From: Flammeovirgaceae bacterium UBA2371
GTDB lineage: Bacteria; Bacteroidota; Bacteroidia; Cytophagales; Cyclobacteriaceae
Assembly: GCA_002345965.1 (NCBI GenBank)
Contig: DDTF01000038.1
Location: forward strand, 1-64,000
DNA length: 64,000 nucleotides
Direction: 5' to 3'
The stretch's first letter is position 1. Every line of letters starts with the position of its first letter. Under the pieces are notes generated by a model. That model worked only from the letters and a program-made list of their open reading frames with translations, searched no databases and was not told the DNA's origin. This document shows positions 56,658 to 64,000 of the stretch, piece by piece. A program made the translations under genes and the position numbers.

Positions 56658-57395
56658 TTGAAGTCTATCCGTGGCATTTTTCTAAAGTTTTATCTGGTTT
56701 GGGTACTGCTTGTTTTCACAGTGTTCATGATCCTTTATCTGCCTGGCATACTCATTCCATTCATTTTTGGCGACAAGGCAGCCGCCATTGGCTTTAAATT
56801 TTTGAAGTTATGGTCATGGACTTTCAGCAAGCTTAATTTTATTCCATACCAGATTAGCGGACTCGAGCATGTTGACAAAAGTAAATCCTACATCTACGTT
56901 AGCAATCACACCTCTTACCTGGACATCCCGGGGATCACGCTAACCATTCCAACTCAGTTTAGGCCTCTGGCCAAAAAAGAATTAAAAAGAATCCCGGTTT
57001 TTGGCTGGATCGCCCAGTCTGCCTGTATTATCGTTGACAGATCAAGCAATGAAAGCAGGCGCAAAAGCATGGAACACCTCAAGGATATTTTAGCAATGGG
57101 GATTTCAATTCTCATCTTTCCAGAAGGAACACAAAACAGATCTCAAAATCGTCTACAACCATTTTATGATGGCGCGTTCAGAATTGCCATTGAAACACAA
57201 CAACCCATTATACCAATTGTAGTATTGAATGCAGGAAAACTAATGCCTCCCAGCAAATTCCATATTGAACCTGGGGCCATCAAGGTGATAGTAGGAAAAG
57301 AAATTGCTACTGCTCAGTTCAGCCTAAAAGAAACAGGTGTACTAAAACAGAAAGTCCGTGATGTAATGGATGAAATGATTTTGGCAAACCAGTAA
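56658..57395 (+). CDS. 1-acyl-sn-glycerol-3-phosphate acyltransferase (PlsC-like), copy 2
   Basis: A 245-residue membrane acyltransferase, paralogous to the gene at 34536. HX4D is H84-D89 (VSNHTSYLDIPG); the second block is the regular FPEGTQNRS and the third block is DGAFRIAIETQQPIIPIVV. The start is TTG at 56658: the first copy aligns from its ATG over the same anchoring helix (LKFYLVWVLLVF here, YTAYGMLVFGTFF there), while the first ATG in this frame falls at residue 24 inside that helix. It precedes a small membrane protein gene by 11 bases. Confidence 0.9.
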   Translation: MKSIRGIFLKFYLVWVLLVFTVFMILYLPGILIPFIFGDKAAAIGFKFLKLWSWTFSKLNFIPYQISGLEHVDKSKSYIYVSNHTSYLDIPGITLTIPTQFRPLAKKELKRIPVFGWIAQSACIIVDRSSNESRRKSMEHLKDILAMGISILIFPEGTQNRSQNRLQPFYDGAFRIAIETQQPIIPIVVLNAGKLMPPSKFHIEPGAIKVIVGKEIATAQFSLKETGVLKQKVRDVMDEMILANQ

Positions 57396-57406
57396 CCTAA
57401 AACAAA

Positions 57407-57913
57407 ATGCCCAGGAAAATTAAATCTAAAGAGTACTTCAGAAACCTCAACCTGATTTACTTTGCCCAACTTATTGCTATCACTGCATTGGCAGCTATTG
57501 CTTACTTTCTGATTGATCAGGGTAATCTTGGCCCTGCAAACAATGATCTGGCCTTGTCTTTTCAAAAAGCGATCATGGTATTGATCCCACTTAGTTTAGT
57601 GACTGGTTACATTCTTTTTCGCGTGTTCTTGAGGGGGGTGCGTCCGGAGATGCCATTGGTTTACAAAATGAAAAGATATTTCACCGCCAACCTAATTCGT
57701 TCAGCATTTTTAGAAATCCCGGGTCTATTTGTGTCTGTCGCGGCCATGATTACAGCGCACAACCTCTTTTTAGTAATTGTGCCACTAATACTCATCCTAT
57801 TTATACTTTTCAGGCCAACCAAATCCGTCATTGGTCAGGAATTGAACCTAAGCATGGAAGAAAGAGCTAAATTGAATGATCCAGAGGCCATCATCTCTGA
57901 GTCACTTGAATAA
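57407..57913 (+). CDS. Four-helix membrane protein, function unknown
   Basis: A 168-residue integral membrane protein: a basic N-terminus (MPRKIKSKEYF), then four hydrophobic helices (about 18-37, 51-70, 98-117, 119-137) and an acidic tail (DPEAIISESLE). No family was recognised. It starts 11 bases after plsC copy 2 and fluC follows in 66 bases, so a lipid-related role is only suggested by position. Confidence 0.65.
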   Translation: MPRKIKSKEYFRNLNLIYFAQLIAITALAAIAYFLIDQGNLGPANNDLALSFQKAIMVLIPLSLVTGYILFRVFLRGVRPEMPLVYKMKRYFTANLIRSAFLEIPGLFVSVAAMITAHNLFLVIVPLILILFILFRPTKSVIGQELNLSMEERAKLNDPEAIISESLE

Positions 57914-57979
57914 ATACATGCGCTTTTTTTTCAATACGCGTTATTCATTAGTTTTCACCTAAAGTCAATCTATTAGAGA

Positions 57980-58354
57980 GTGAAAGCTGCATTATTGGTT
58001 TTTTTAGGGGGTGGTCTGGGTAGCGTATTCCGGTATTCTATCAACAAATGGGTAGCCACGTTACACACGCATTATTTTCCTTTCGGAACCTTACTGGCCA
58101 ATGTGCTTGCCTGTTTGATACTCGGTGTCTTACTTGGGCTGGCTGACTCCCGTCAGCTACTGTCACCTGGAGCCAAAATCTTTTGGATTATCGGGTTTTG
58201 TGGTGGATTCAGCACCTTTTCAAGCTTCAGTGGAGAGGCGTTATCGATGATCCAAAGTGGATTCACAACTGCCACCCTGCTTTATATTGGCCTAAGTCTA
58301 TTTCTTTGCCTGGGAGCCACTTTTGGGGGTATTTACCTGGGGCAAAGTACTTAA
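57980..58354 (+). CDS. fluC: Fluoride exporter FluC/CrcB
   Basis: A 124-residue, four-helix dual-topology fluoride channel. GGGLGSVFRYSIN at helix 1, FGTLLANVLACLILG (with the polar Asn) in helix 2, and FCGGFSTFSSFSGE (the Phe-rich fluoride path) in helix 3 are diagnostic. It lets F- leave the cytosol. Start is GTG. No fluoride riboswitch was found in the 66-base upstream gap. Confidence 0.95.
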   Translation: MKAALLVFLGGGLGSVFRYSINKWVATLHTHYFPFGTLLANVLACLILGVLLGLADSRQLLSPGAKIFWIIGFCGGFSTFSSFSGEALSMIQSGFTTATLLYIGLSLFLCLGATFGGIYLGQST

Positions 58355-58463
58355 ACACCCCTCTCTCTTCATTTCTCGCGGAATTTTTACCCATAACGAG
58401 TAAATCTTACACCTTATGTGAATATTTAACAAAATGTCGTAAGTTGCTTAGCTATAACAAGTT

Positions 58464-58931
58464 ATGAGATCAATTTTTTTCGCATGGTTGGCTGTGATCT
58501 CTCCCTGGTTCGTTTACGCCCAGTTGGACACACCCAGTGTGCCCAACTCTGTAGGGTTTGAGCTACTCATGGGAAATTCCTCAATGACAATTTCAATTGG
58601 AGAACCAATGATAACCACCCTAACGTCCGGATCAGCTGTAATTACACAGGGCTTTCTGCAGCCCATTGACAAAACGCCCTGTAAAGGTGTGGAATTTACC
58701 TACTATCCAAATCCTGCCAGGGAATACCTAATCGTGGAACCAAAAGGTTGTGATGATCAAATTGAGTCAGTCCAGATTATTGATCTGTGGGGCAGAACGA
58801 TGGACACCCTATCGCCTAAGGAAGATAATAGGGTACCATTGCGCGATTTAAGTCAGGGGATGTATGTGTTCAAGGTACTCCTGAAAGGTGGAACTACCGG
58901 AAGTTTTAGTGCCATTAAAGTTTCAAACTAA
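58464..58931 (+). CDS. Small T9SS cargo protein with C-terminal sorting domain
   Basis: A 155-residue exported protein with a signal peptide ending WFVYAQ. The N-terminal half (IGEPMITTL, GSAVITQGFLQP) resembles the short leader domain often placed before sorting signals. The last ~75 residues are a type A T9SS C-terminal domain: FTYYPNPAREYLIVEP, VQIIDLWGRTM, LSQGMYVFKVLLKGG. It would be carried across the outer membrane by the PorU/PorV machinery. The next gene starts four bases after the stop, so the two are co-transcribed. Confidence 0.9.
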   Translation: MRSIFFAWLAVISPWFVYAQLDTPSVPNSVGFELLMGNSSMTISIGEPMITTLTSGSAVITQGFLQPIDKTPCKGVEFTYYPNPAREYLIVEPKGCDDQIESVQIIDLWGRTMDTLSPKEDNRVPLRDLSQGMYVFKVLLKGGTTGSFSAIKVSN

Positions 58932-58934
58932 CCC

Positions 58935-60773
58935 ATGAGAATTGTTTTTATACTTTGTCTGGCTTTACTCTTCTCATTGAGCGAAAATGCTTTCTCCCAA
59001 GCACCTCAAGGTATAAATTATCAGGGGGTTGCCAGGGACTTGCAAGGACAGCCGCTTGTATCCAAAGAAATAGCTATTCGCATTAGCATATTAAAGGGAT
59101 CGGCCAACGGAGACCTTGAATACGATGAAATACATGAAGTAAAAACCAATTCATTCGGTTTGTTTACCCTGGTGATTGGAGAAGGTAATCCCGGAACAAG
59201 TTCATTCAATTTTATTGGCTGGACACAGGGAAAGAAATGGTTGCAGATTGAACTTGACGAAAATGGAGGGCGCAATTTCAAACTGATGGGAAGTCAGCAG
59301 TTGATGAGCGTACCCTATGCCCTGTATGCCGAAAGAGCCGGCAATGGTTATCAGGCAGGGCAAGGGATTAGCATTAACAACAACATGATCAGTAACCTTG
59401 GTGATGGGGATACAGACCCCAGCAATGAATTGATCAATTCAGTTACTTTAGGAGCCGACAATCGTTTGCGCATAACAGATGCAGGTGGAACGAAAGAAGC
59501 TGACCTAAGTGGACTGGTGGGTGCAGCCCAAAATTTAACCAGTGTGCTGGCGCAGGGTAATAATGCAGGCAATACTGCCATTATCAATCTGGGTGCACCT
59601 GTAGGAGCATCAGACGCTGCTACAAAGGCATATGTTGATGCACATACCGATGGTGATGGCAGCCCCACCAATGAAATTCAAAATCTATCCCAAGTAATTG
59701 CTCAAAGTGGCGATGCTGGTGGGGCGAAAATTTTTAACCTGGGTGCGCCAACCGCCAATGCAGATGCAGCCACCAAACTTTATGTAGATAACCTGAATGC
59801 AGCTGATGGCGACAAAAGCGCTACCAATGAAATTCAAACGCTTAGCAAAACTGCAAGCTCTATTTCTTTAAGTCTGGGAGGTGGCGCTGTTACTTTGAAT
59901 GACGATAGCCCAACCAACGAATTACAAAATATCTCAACACAAACCGTGGATGCCAATACGAGAAGCCTCAGCTTGACTTCAGGCAACACCATCAATGTAG
60001 ATGTAAGAGACGCAGATGCGAGCGCTGTCAACGAAGCGCAGATATTAAGCAAAGTGGGTTCAACAATAACCCTATCAGACATACTTGGTACTGGAGGTGG
60101 TGCTGTCGTGCTCAATGACGATAGCAATACCAACGAAGCACAATCCATTAATAAGATTGGAAACACAGTAACACTCACAGCAGTAGGTGCTACTGGGGGT
60201 GGATCTTTCACCGTGGATGATGCCGATGCTGACCCTGCCAATGAATTGCAAAATCTAAATCAGGTATTGACAAGGGGAAATAGTGCAGGAGGTATTACCA
60301 TTTCCAACCTCCCCACTCCCTCTGCCGCTCAGGATGCCACCACAAAAGCTTATGTAGACGCTGCTGATGCTGCGTTGTCTGCAAGAATTTCAACCACCTA
60401 TTCCTTTAAGGCCGCTTTTGACTACCAAAACCTTTCGGGAGCCGTTGTTAACAATCAACCAATGCCATTCACAGATGATTTTGATGACTTTAATATCATA
60501 GGTACAAACACTTTTACGGCTACCGAAAGTGGAATCTATATGTTTTTCGTTGAAGGTTTTTACAACACAGCAACTGCAGGAGGTTCTCTTAGTTTACTTT
60601 ACAACAGCATCAAATATCCTATTACAATTGTGCTTCCATTTGGAGCCACTCAACCGAGATTTTCGGGCACCTTCACCTTCAAGTTAACTGCAGGGCAAAC
60701 GGTAAGTTTGGTGGGAGACAACATCCCCTTACTCGCTCAATTCAACGGAAAATTCTTCGGATATAAATTATAA
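58935..60773 (+). CDS. Repeat-containing surface protein with C-terminal C1q-like domain
   Basis: A 612-residue exported protein. The signal peptide (ENAFSQ) precedes a ~115-residue N-terminal domain (GINYQGVARDLQGQPLV, NSFGLFTLVIGEG, MSVPYALYAERAG) common on tail-fibre-like Bacteroidota proteins. Residues ~150-475 hold at least seven modules, each introduced by N-E-x-Q or N-E-L (SNELINS, TNEIQNL, TNELQNI, VNEAQIL and others). The last ~130 residues look like a C1q/TNF-type jelly roll (FTATESGIYMFFVEGF, SGTFTFKLTAGQTVSLV, FGYKL end). It lacks its own T9SS domain. Probably a surface fibre or adhesin. Confidence 0.82.
   Translation: MRIVFILCLALLFSLSENAFSQAPQGINYQGVARDLQGQPLVSKEIAIRISILKGSANGDLEYDEIHEVKTNSFGLFTLVIGEGNPGTSSFNFIGWTQGKKWLQIELDENGGRNFKLMGSQQLMSVPYALYAERAGNGYQAGQGISINNNMISNLGDGDTDPSNELINSVTLGADNRLRITDAGGTKEADLSGLVGAAQNLTSVLAQGNNAGNTAIINLGAPVGASDAATKAYVDAHTDGDGSPTNEIQNLSQVIAQSGDAGGAKIFNLGAPTANADAATKLYVDNLNAADGDKSATNEIQTLSKTASSISLSLGGGAVTLNDDSPTNELQNISTQTVDANTRSLSLTSGNTINVDVRDADASAVNEAQILSKVGSTITLSDILGTGGGAVVLNDDSNTNEAQSINKIGNTVTLTAVGATGGGSFTVDDADADPANELQNLNQVLTRGNSAGGITISNLPTPSAAQDATTKAYVDAADAALSARISTTYSFKAAFDYQNLSGAVVNNQPMPFTDDFDDFNIIGTNTFTATESGIYMFFVEGFYNTATAGGSLSLLYNSIKYPITIVLPFGATQPRFSGTFTFKLTAGQTVSLVGDNIPLLAQFNGKFFGYKL
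59400..60380 (+). repeat. Tandem module repeats in the surface protein gene
   Basis: Three longer modules end in near-identical D-A-[AT]-T-K-[AL]-Y-V-D (encoded near 59614, 59764 and 60334) and shorter ones carry GGGAV-x-L-N-D-D. All are joined by N-E-[IL]-Q or N-E-A-Q. Copies have diverged at the DNA level, so this is an old in-frame duplication, not a CRISPR-like array. Confidence 0.7.
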
Positions 60774-60784
60774 ATGAAACGATC

Positions 60785-61420
60785 TCAGACAACAGGTACA
60801 TATACTACCTGCTTGGTTTCAAAAAACTCTTCTTCAAAATAGTCTGACAACGAAAAAATGCTGTAGGGCTTCTTTAATTCGTTCATTTCCTCTTCAAGAT
60901 CCCCTCCCTTCAGATAAAGAATTCCATTATCCAATTCATGGATTGAATCTTTTTTGATCTTTTTGTTTACCCAACCATAAAACTCACGCATGCGTGTCAC
61001 AGCACGACTTACCACAAAATCATATTGCTTGTTCTTAATTTCTTCAGCCCTGATTTTCTCTCCCGTTACATTTTTAAGACCAAGTGATTTCGATACCTCA
61101 TTCACTACCGTTATTTTTTTTCCTATTGAATCCACAAGATGAAATTGCGCTTCGGGAAATAAAATGGCGAGCGGAATTCCCGGAAAACCTCCACCTGTAC
61201 CCACATCCAAAACTGAGGCCGCGGGTCGAAATGACATTACCTTGGCAATCCCCAGCGAGTGCAATACGTGGTTGCAATACAAATTATCTACGTCCTTTCG
61301 GGAAATCACATTGATTTTATCGTTCCACTCCCGATACAACGAAGCGAGCCTCCCAAACTGCTCACTTTGAGCAGCCGTAAGGTCAGGGAAATATTTCAAT
61401 ATCAATGTTGACTCTTGCAA
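60785..61420 (-). CDS. rsmG: 16S rRNA (guanine(527)-N7)-methyltransferase
   Basis: A 211-residue SAM-dependent methyltransferase (GidB). FGRLASLYREWNDKINVISRKD at the N-terminus, the SAM-binding LDVGTGGGFPGIPLAILFPEAQF region (core VGTGGGFPGIP) and FVVSRAVTRM are diagnostic. It methylates G527 of 16S rRNA near the streptomycin site. The start is TTG at 61420: the only upstream in-frame codons before a stop contain no ATG, and later Met codons would delete the conserved N-terminus. A TATTTTTG element lies about 30 bases upstream. Its 3' end is 11 bases from the convergent surface gene. Confidence 0.95.
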   Translation of the reverse strand: MQESTLILKYFPDLTAAQSEQFGRLASLYREWNDKINVISRKDVDNLYCNHVLHSLGIAKVMSFRPAASVLDVGTGGGFPGIPLAILFPEAQFHLVDSIGKKITVVNEVSKSLGLKNVTGEKIRAEEIKNKQYDFVVSRAVTRMREFYGWVNKKIKKDSIHELDNGILYLKGGDLEEEMNELKKPYSIFSLSDYFEEEFFETKQVVYVPVV

Positions 61421-61450
61421 TCTGAGATAATTTGAGCGTTATTCAATTGC

Positions 61451-61458
61451 CAAAAATA
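61451..61458 (-). promoter_or_regulatory. Candidate -7 promoter element of rsmG
   Basis: On the minus strand TATTTTTG fits TAnnTTTG and sits about 30 bases before the TTG start. A TTTG lies upstream at 14 bases spacing, short of the usual distance. Confidence 0.4.
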
Positions 61459-61468
61459 GATTGAAGCC

Positions 61469-62596
61469 ATGACAAAACCGCTATTTCTATCCTTATTCCT
61501 CCTGCTTTTGCTGGCAGCCTGCCAGCCCCAAAAGAACGAACAAACAAATAAGAATCAGGTGGCCATTGAAGTGGATTCGTTGCTAAACACCGTTGCCGAC
61601 TTTAGTGGTGTGGTGTTGTTAGCAGATAGTGGCAAGCCTGTTTATCACAAAGCATTTGGTGTGAGAAATTTTGAAACTTCCGTTCCCATTGCACTCAACG
61701 ATATTTTTGAATTGGCCTCTGTCTCCAAACAATTCACTGCCATGACCATTATGATGCTTAAACAGGAAGGCAAACTAAGTTATGAAGATCCAATTGAAAA
61801 ATATTTACCCGGATTACCTTACAAAGGAATTACAATTCGTCAATTGCTCAATCATACCTCCGGTCTCCCCGATTATCAAGCCGTAATGGATAAACACTGG
61901 GATAAAAGTAAAGTAGCGACCAACAAGGACATCCTGGAATACTTGAAAAAGTATAATCCCCCAAAAATATTTGAACCTGGTGAGAGGTATGAATACAGCA
62001 ATACTGGATATGTATTTCTGGCCAGCATTACCGAAGCAGTTGCCGAGAAGGACTTTATCGAATATTGCAATGAGAAAATATTTAAGCCCCTGCAGATGCG
62101 CTCCACAGCCATCCGAAGCAATGAAGAAAAAGCAGAACTTACTAATCTGGCCTATGGTCATATTTTCGTTCTGGCGAAAAATAGATACGTGAGGGCTGAT
62201 TCATTTCCATCATCTAACTATACCATTTGGCTTGGAGGACGCAAAGGTCCTGGAAGAGTAAGCTCAACTACAGAAGATTTACTAAAGTGGGACCAGGCGT
62301 TATATACTGATCAACTGGTAACACAGCAAACCTTGACTGAGGCGTTTACCCCTGCACTCCTTAATGATAGTACCTATAGCAATTATGGTTTTGGTTGGGA
62401 GATTATTCAACAATCAGCATCCGGTAAAATAGTATGGCACAATGGCGACAACCCTGGCTACAAAACAATAATCGTTAGATACCTTGATGCAGGCACCACA
62501 CTGATCATGCTGAATAACAATTATCATTCACAATTTGAAATGATAAGAGAGAAAATAGATAAAATCGTGAGCAAGCATTTTAAGCCGGCAATTTAG
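61469..62596 (+). CDS. Serine beta-lactamase-fold lipoprotein (class C/ESTHER type)
   Basis: A 375-residue exported lipoprotein: lipobox LAAC with Cys18. The beta-lactamase/transpeptidase-like fold shows S-x-x-K at S84-K87 (ASVSKQFTA), Y-x-N in YEYSNTGY (about 175-177) and the third motif HNG (WHNGDNPGY, near 330). It is in the group of class C-like esterases/D-aminopeptidases, so it may act on peptidoglycan peptides or esters; beta-lactam resistance is not implied. Its stop overlaps the convergent DUF2911 gene by four bases. Confidence 0.9.
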   Translation: MTKPLFLSLFLLLLLAACQPQKNEQTNKNQVAIEVDSLLNTVADFSGVVLLADSGKPVYHKAFGVRNFETSVPIALNDIFELASVSKQFTAMTIMMLKQEGKLSYEDPIEKYLPGLPYKGITIRQLLNHTSGLPDYQAVMDKHWDKSKVATNKDILEYLKKYNPPKIFEPGERYEYSNTGYVFLASITEAVAEKDFIEYCNEKIFKPLQMRSTAIRSNEEKAELTNLAYGHIFVLAKNRYVRADSFPSSNYTIWLGGRKGPGRVSSTTEDLLKWDQALYTDQLVTQQTLTEAFTPALLNDSTYSNYGFGWEIIQQSASGKIVWHNGDNPGYKTIIVRYLDAGTTLIMLNNNYHSQFEMIREKIDKIVSKHFKPAI

Positions 62597-63456
62597 TCCT
62601 TTGCTTTTTTTGACGCCAATCTCCACGCTTTAATGCTTGCTTCATTCATTCTTACAAATTCATCTTTGCCCTCCAGGGCAGCCAGTTGCTTCGATAATGC
62701 CGCATGCTCAATGGCTGAAGTATAGTCTTCTACCTGCGCCAGCACCAATGACCAAACTCTATGGATATAATATTTATCTCCAGCTAACTCATGGGCTTTT
62801 GCCAACCATTGCAGAGCTTTATCCTGCATTTTATTCTCTTCCTGTAAGTATCGGGCTGATTGGTAATAGGTATCGGCAGTGGGGTTGTTGCGGATGGCTT
62901 CTTCAATTTGCTCCATCATCTTTTTGTCCGTGTCCACTTCAATCACAAAACTGATTTTAGTATGCTCCCACACCCAAATCATTCGTGCACTATTGTGTGA
63001 CAACTCATCAAAAGCAATGAGAAAATTTTCCTGCAAGTAAGGGACATGCTCAGGCTTGACTTTAAATCGCAGCAAGTCTTCACTTTCATTGTACTGATTT
63101 CTTCCATCTCCCCAATGTGAAATATTCTTATGAATTACCACTGTCCACTCTTTTTCAAAAGGAAATGCATATAGTGCATAAGTTCCTTTAGGCACAAGGT
63201 TTCCCTGGATATGTACATCGTCAGAAAATGTAATCTTAGTAGACTCATTGGCACCTACCCTCCAAATTCTACCATATGGAATAAGATTACCCATCACTTG
63301 TCGTGACCGCCTTCCTGGCCTCGAATAATCTACCTCAATCTCGGACAGGCCCACTTGTTGCTGCAGTAAGCTGCGCGGACTCACCAACGGAGGATTGATT
63401 TGACTTAATGATTTTGAAAAAGCAAAAAGGCAAAGTGCCCAAAGCAAAAGTCTCAT
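62593..63456 (-). CDS. Secreted DUF2911-TPR protein
   Basis: A 287-residue exported protein (signal peptide ending SLSQ). DUF2911 fills about 25-180: VDYSRPGRRSRQVMG, IPYGRIWRVGANESTKITF, PKGTYALYAFP and WTVVIHKN are typical. A short TPR-like C-terminal region follows (ADTYYQSARYLQEENKMQDKALQWLAKA, quoted in part). DUF2911 proteins are abundant in Bacteroidota with unknown role. It starts 29 bases after the ECF sigma gene, so both are in one transcript. Confidence 0.88.
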   Translation of the reverse strand: MRLLLWALCLFAFSKSLSQINPPLVSPRSLLQQQVGLSEIEVDYSRPGRRSRQVMGNLIPYGRIWRVGANESTKITFSDDVHIQGNLVPKGTYALYAFPFEKEWTVVIHKNISHWGDGRNQYNESEDLLRFKVKPEHVPYLQENFLIAFDELSHNSARMIWVWEHTKISFVIEVDTDKKMMEQIEEAIRNNPTADTYYQSARYLQEENKMQDKALQWLAKAHELAGDKYYIHRVWSLVLAQVEDYTSAIEHAALSKQLAALEGKDEFVRMNEASIKAWRLASKKAKD

Positions 63457-63484
63457 GAGTTAGGAGTTAAGATGAAAGGAACAA

Positions 63485-64000
63485 TTAGATGTGTTCCTTT
63501 TTATTCTTAATAAGATCAAACATCAATTCTCTGGCTCGGTGTAATTGAGCCTTAACGGTGCCCAGTGGCGCTTCCAGTTCAACCGCTATTTCTTCGTAGG
63601 AAAGCTCGTTGAAGTACCTGAGCCTTACCAGCTTCTGATATTTGGCTGGTAGCATGGCCACAAATACCTGAATCAATTCTTCTTTTTGTGCTTTGATGGC
63701 CTCTTCCTGAGGATTTGGACTTCCATCCTCCACCTCTATAGAAACAGACTGCCCATCATCGTCCGTGTAAGTATTGCTTATACTTAGCGTATGAAGTTTT
63801 TTCTTCCTTATAAAATCAATGGTATTGTTTGTGGCTATCCGGAAAAGCCAGGTACTAAAGGTAAAATCCTTCTTGAACCGATGGAGACTTTTAAATGCCT
63901 TGGCAAAAGATTCAATGGTTAGATCTTCTGAATCATCCACATTACGAACCATCTTCAAAATCATATGATATACTGGCCGCTTATATCTGGTAAGGAGTTT
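63485..64000 (-). CDS. ECF RNA polymerase sigma factor (5' end cut by window edge)
   Basis: The frame is open to the right edge, so the gene continues beyond it. Region 2 is visible from the edge (TRYKRPVYHMILKMVRNVDDSEDLT, given here as YKRPVYHMILKM; then FSTWLFRIATNNTIDFIRKKK). Region 4 reads LPAKYQKLVRLRYFNELSYEEIA and the recognition helix GTVKAQLHRARELM. It is an RpoE/SigW-type sigma factor that would respond to envelope stress. No anti-sigma gene follows it; the next gene in the transcript is a secreted DUF2911 protein. The ATG at 63964 is internal, because conserved sequence continues upstream. Confidence 0.92.
   Translation of the reverse strand, partial: KLLTRYKRPVYHMILKMVRNVDDSEDLTIESFAKAFKSLHRFKKDFTFSTWLFRIATNNTIDFIRKKKLHTLSISNTYTDDDGQSVSIEVEDGSPNPQEEAIKAQKEELIQVFVAMLPAKYQKLVRLRYFNELSYEEIAVELEAPLGTVKAQLHRARELMFDLIKNKKEHI

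Noticed and set aside
57914..57979. Fluoride riboswitch before fluC
   Set aside because: The 66-base gap lacks the conserved fluoride-aptamer pseudoknot sequences.
59834..60241. 135-codon antisense frame inside the surface protein gene
   Set aside because: A low-complexity shadow of the repeat modules (Val/Ser/Leu/Pro-rich) without start context or recognisable fold.
59400..60380. Possible CRISPR-like or non-coding repeat array
   Set aside because: The repeats are diverged, in frame and encode protein modules with a common N-E-x-Q linker; there are no identical repeats with unique spacers.

Overview
The window reads as chromosomal DNA from a Bacteroidota bacterium, most likely of the order Cytophagales. 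The evidence is AT-rich sequence, a FecI/FecR/TonB-dependent-receptor triad, a type IX secretion (T9SS) C-terminal sorting domain, DUF4974, DUF2807, DUF5107 and DUF2911 proteins, near-absence of Shine-Dalgarno (SD) sequences, and TAnnTTTG promoter elements. I see no phage, transposase, CRISPR array, rRNA or tRNA. It looks like core/accessory chromosome rather than a mobile island. Genes are densely packed: no gap without a gene exceeds 300 bases, and both edges cut through ECF sigma-factor genes.

Layout. 1-4.6 kb: ECF sigma, FecR anti-sigma and a large TonB-dependent receptor with a foldable leader in front of it. 4.7-9.6 kb: diheme cytochrome c, a small Cys-rich secreted protein, ahcY, a DsbA/FrnE-type oxidoreductase, a secreted BNR/sialidase-fold protein and a TerB-like protein. 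9.7-14.9 kb: an amidohydrolase / ABM-domain / mini-asparaginase operon, a DUF885-type protein and a lipid kinase. 15-24.5 kb: MFS exporter, two-component system with a coiled-coil membrane protein, rhodanese and YigZ, a DUF2807 protein, then the prfB-MFS-yhhN operon. prfB is intact through a programmed +1 frameshift and starts at 24506, about 200 bases upstream of where an uninterrupted reading frame would place it. 24.5-36 kb: ilvE, cobalamin adenosyltransferase, ABC ATPase, NRDE protein, a truncated zinc-ribbon protein, rnhB, Nudix-MATE-thioesterase, M24 peptidase, plsC-gatC and a GNAT acetyltransferase. 36-44.5 kb: a giant membrane/TPR protein, gcvT, a comB-like phosphatase, MazG-like and VanX-like genes, and a penicillin acylase homologue. 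44.5-50.6 kb: a two-gene secreted carbohydrate-type operon (DUF5107-TPR plus glycoside-hydrolase-like). 50.7-64 kb: a class V aminotransferase with a membrane protein, a secreted TPR-CHAT caspase-like protein, rsmB, a second plsC, fluC, a T9SS cargo plus a repeat/C1q-like surface protein, rsmG, a beta-lactamase-fold lipoprotein, DUF2911-TPR and a second ECF sigma factor.

How genes work together. Iron/ligand-type surface signalling opens the window (sigma, anti-sigma, receptor). Methyl-cycle and one-carbon genes (ahcY, gcvT), translation genes (prfB, gatC, rsmB, rsmG) and envelope lipid genes (two plsC paralogues, lipid kinase) are scattered housekeeping. The most interesting points are the prfB recoding site with a strong internal SD in a clade whose ribosomes normally do not use SDs, the glycoside-hydrolase-like/DUF5107 operon without SusC/SusD, the secreted TPR-CHAT protease-like protein, the repeat/C1q-like surface protein beside a small T9SS cargo, and extreme tail-to-tail packing of convergent genes. 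I did not find a clear-cut undescribed multi-gene system; the candidates above are stated with their uncertainty.
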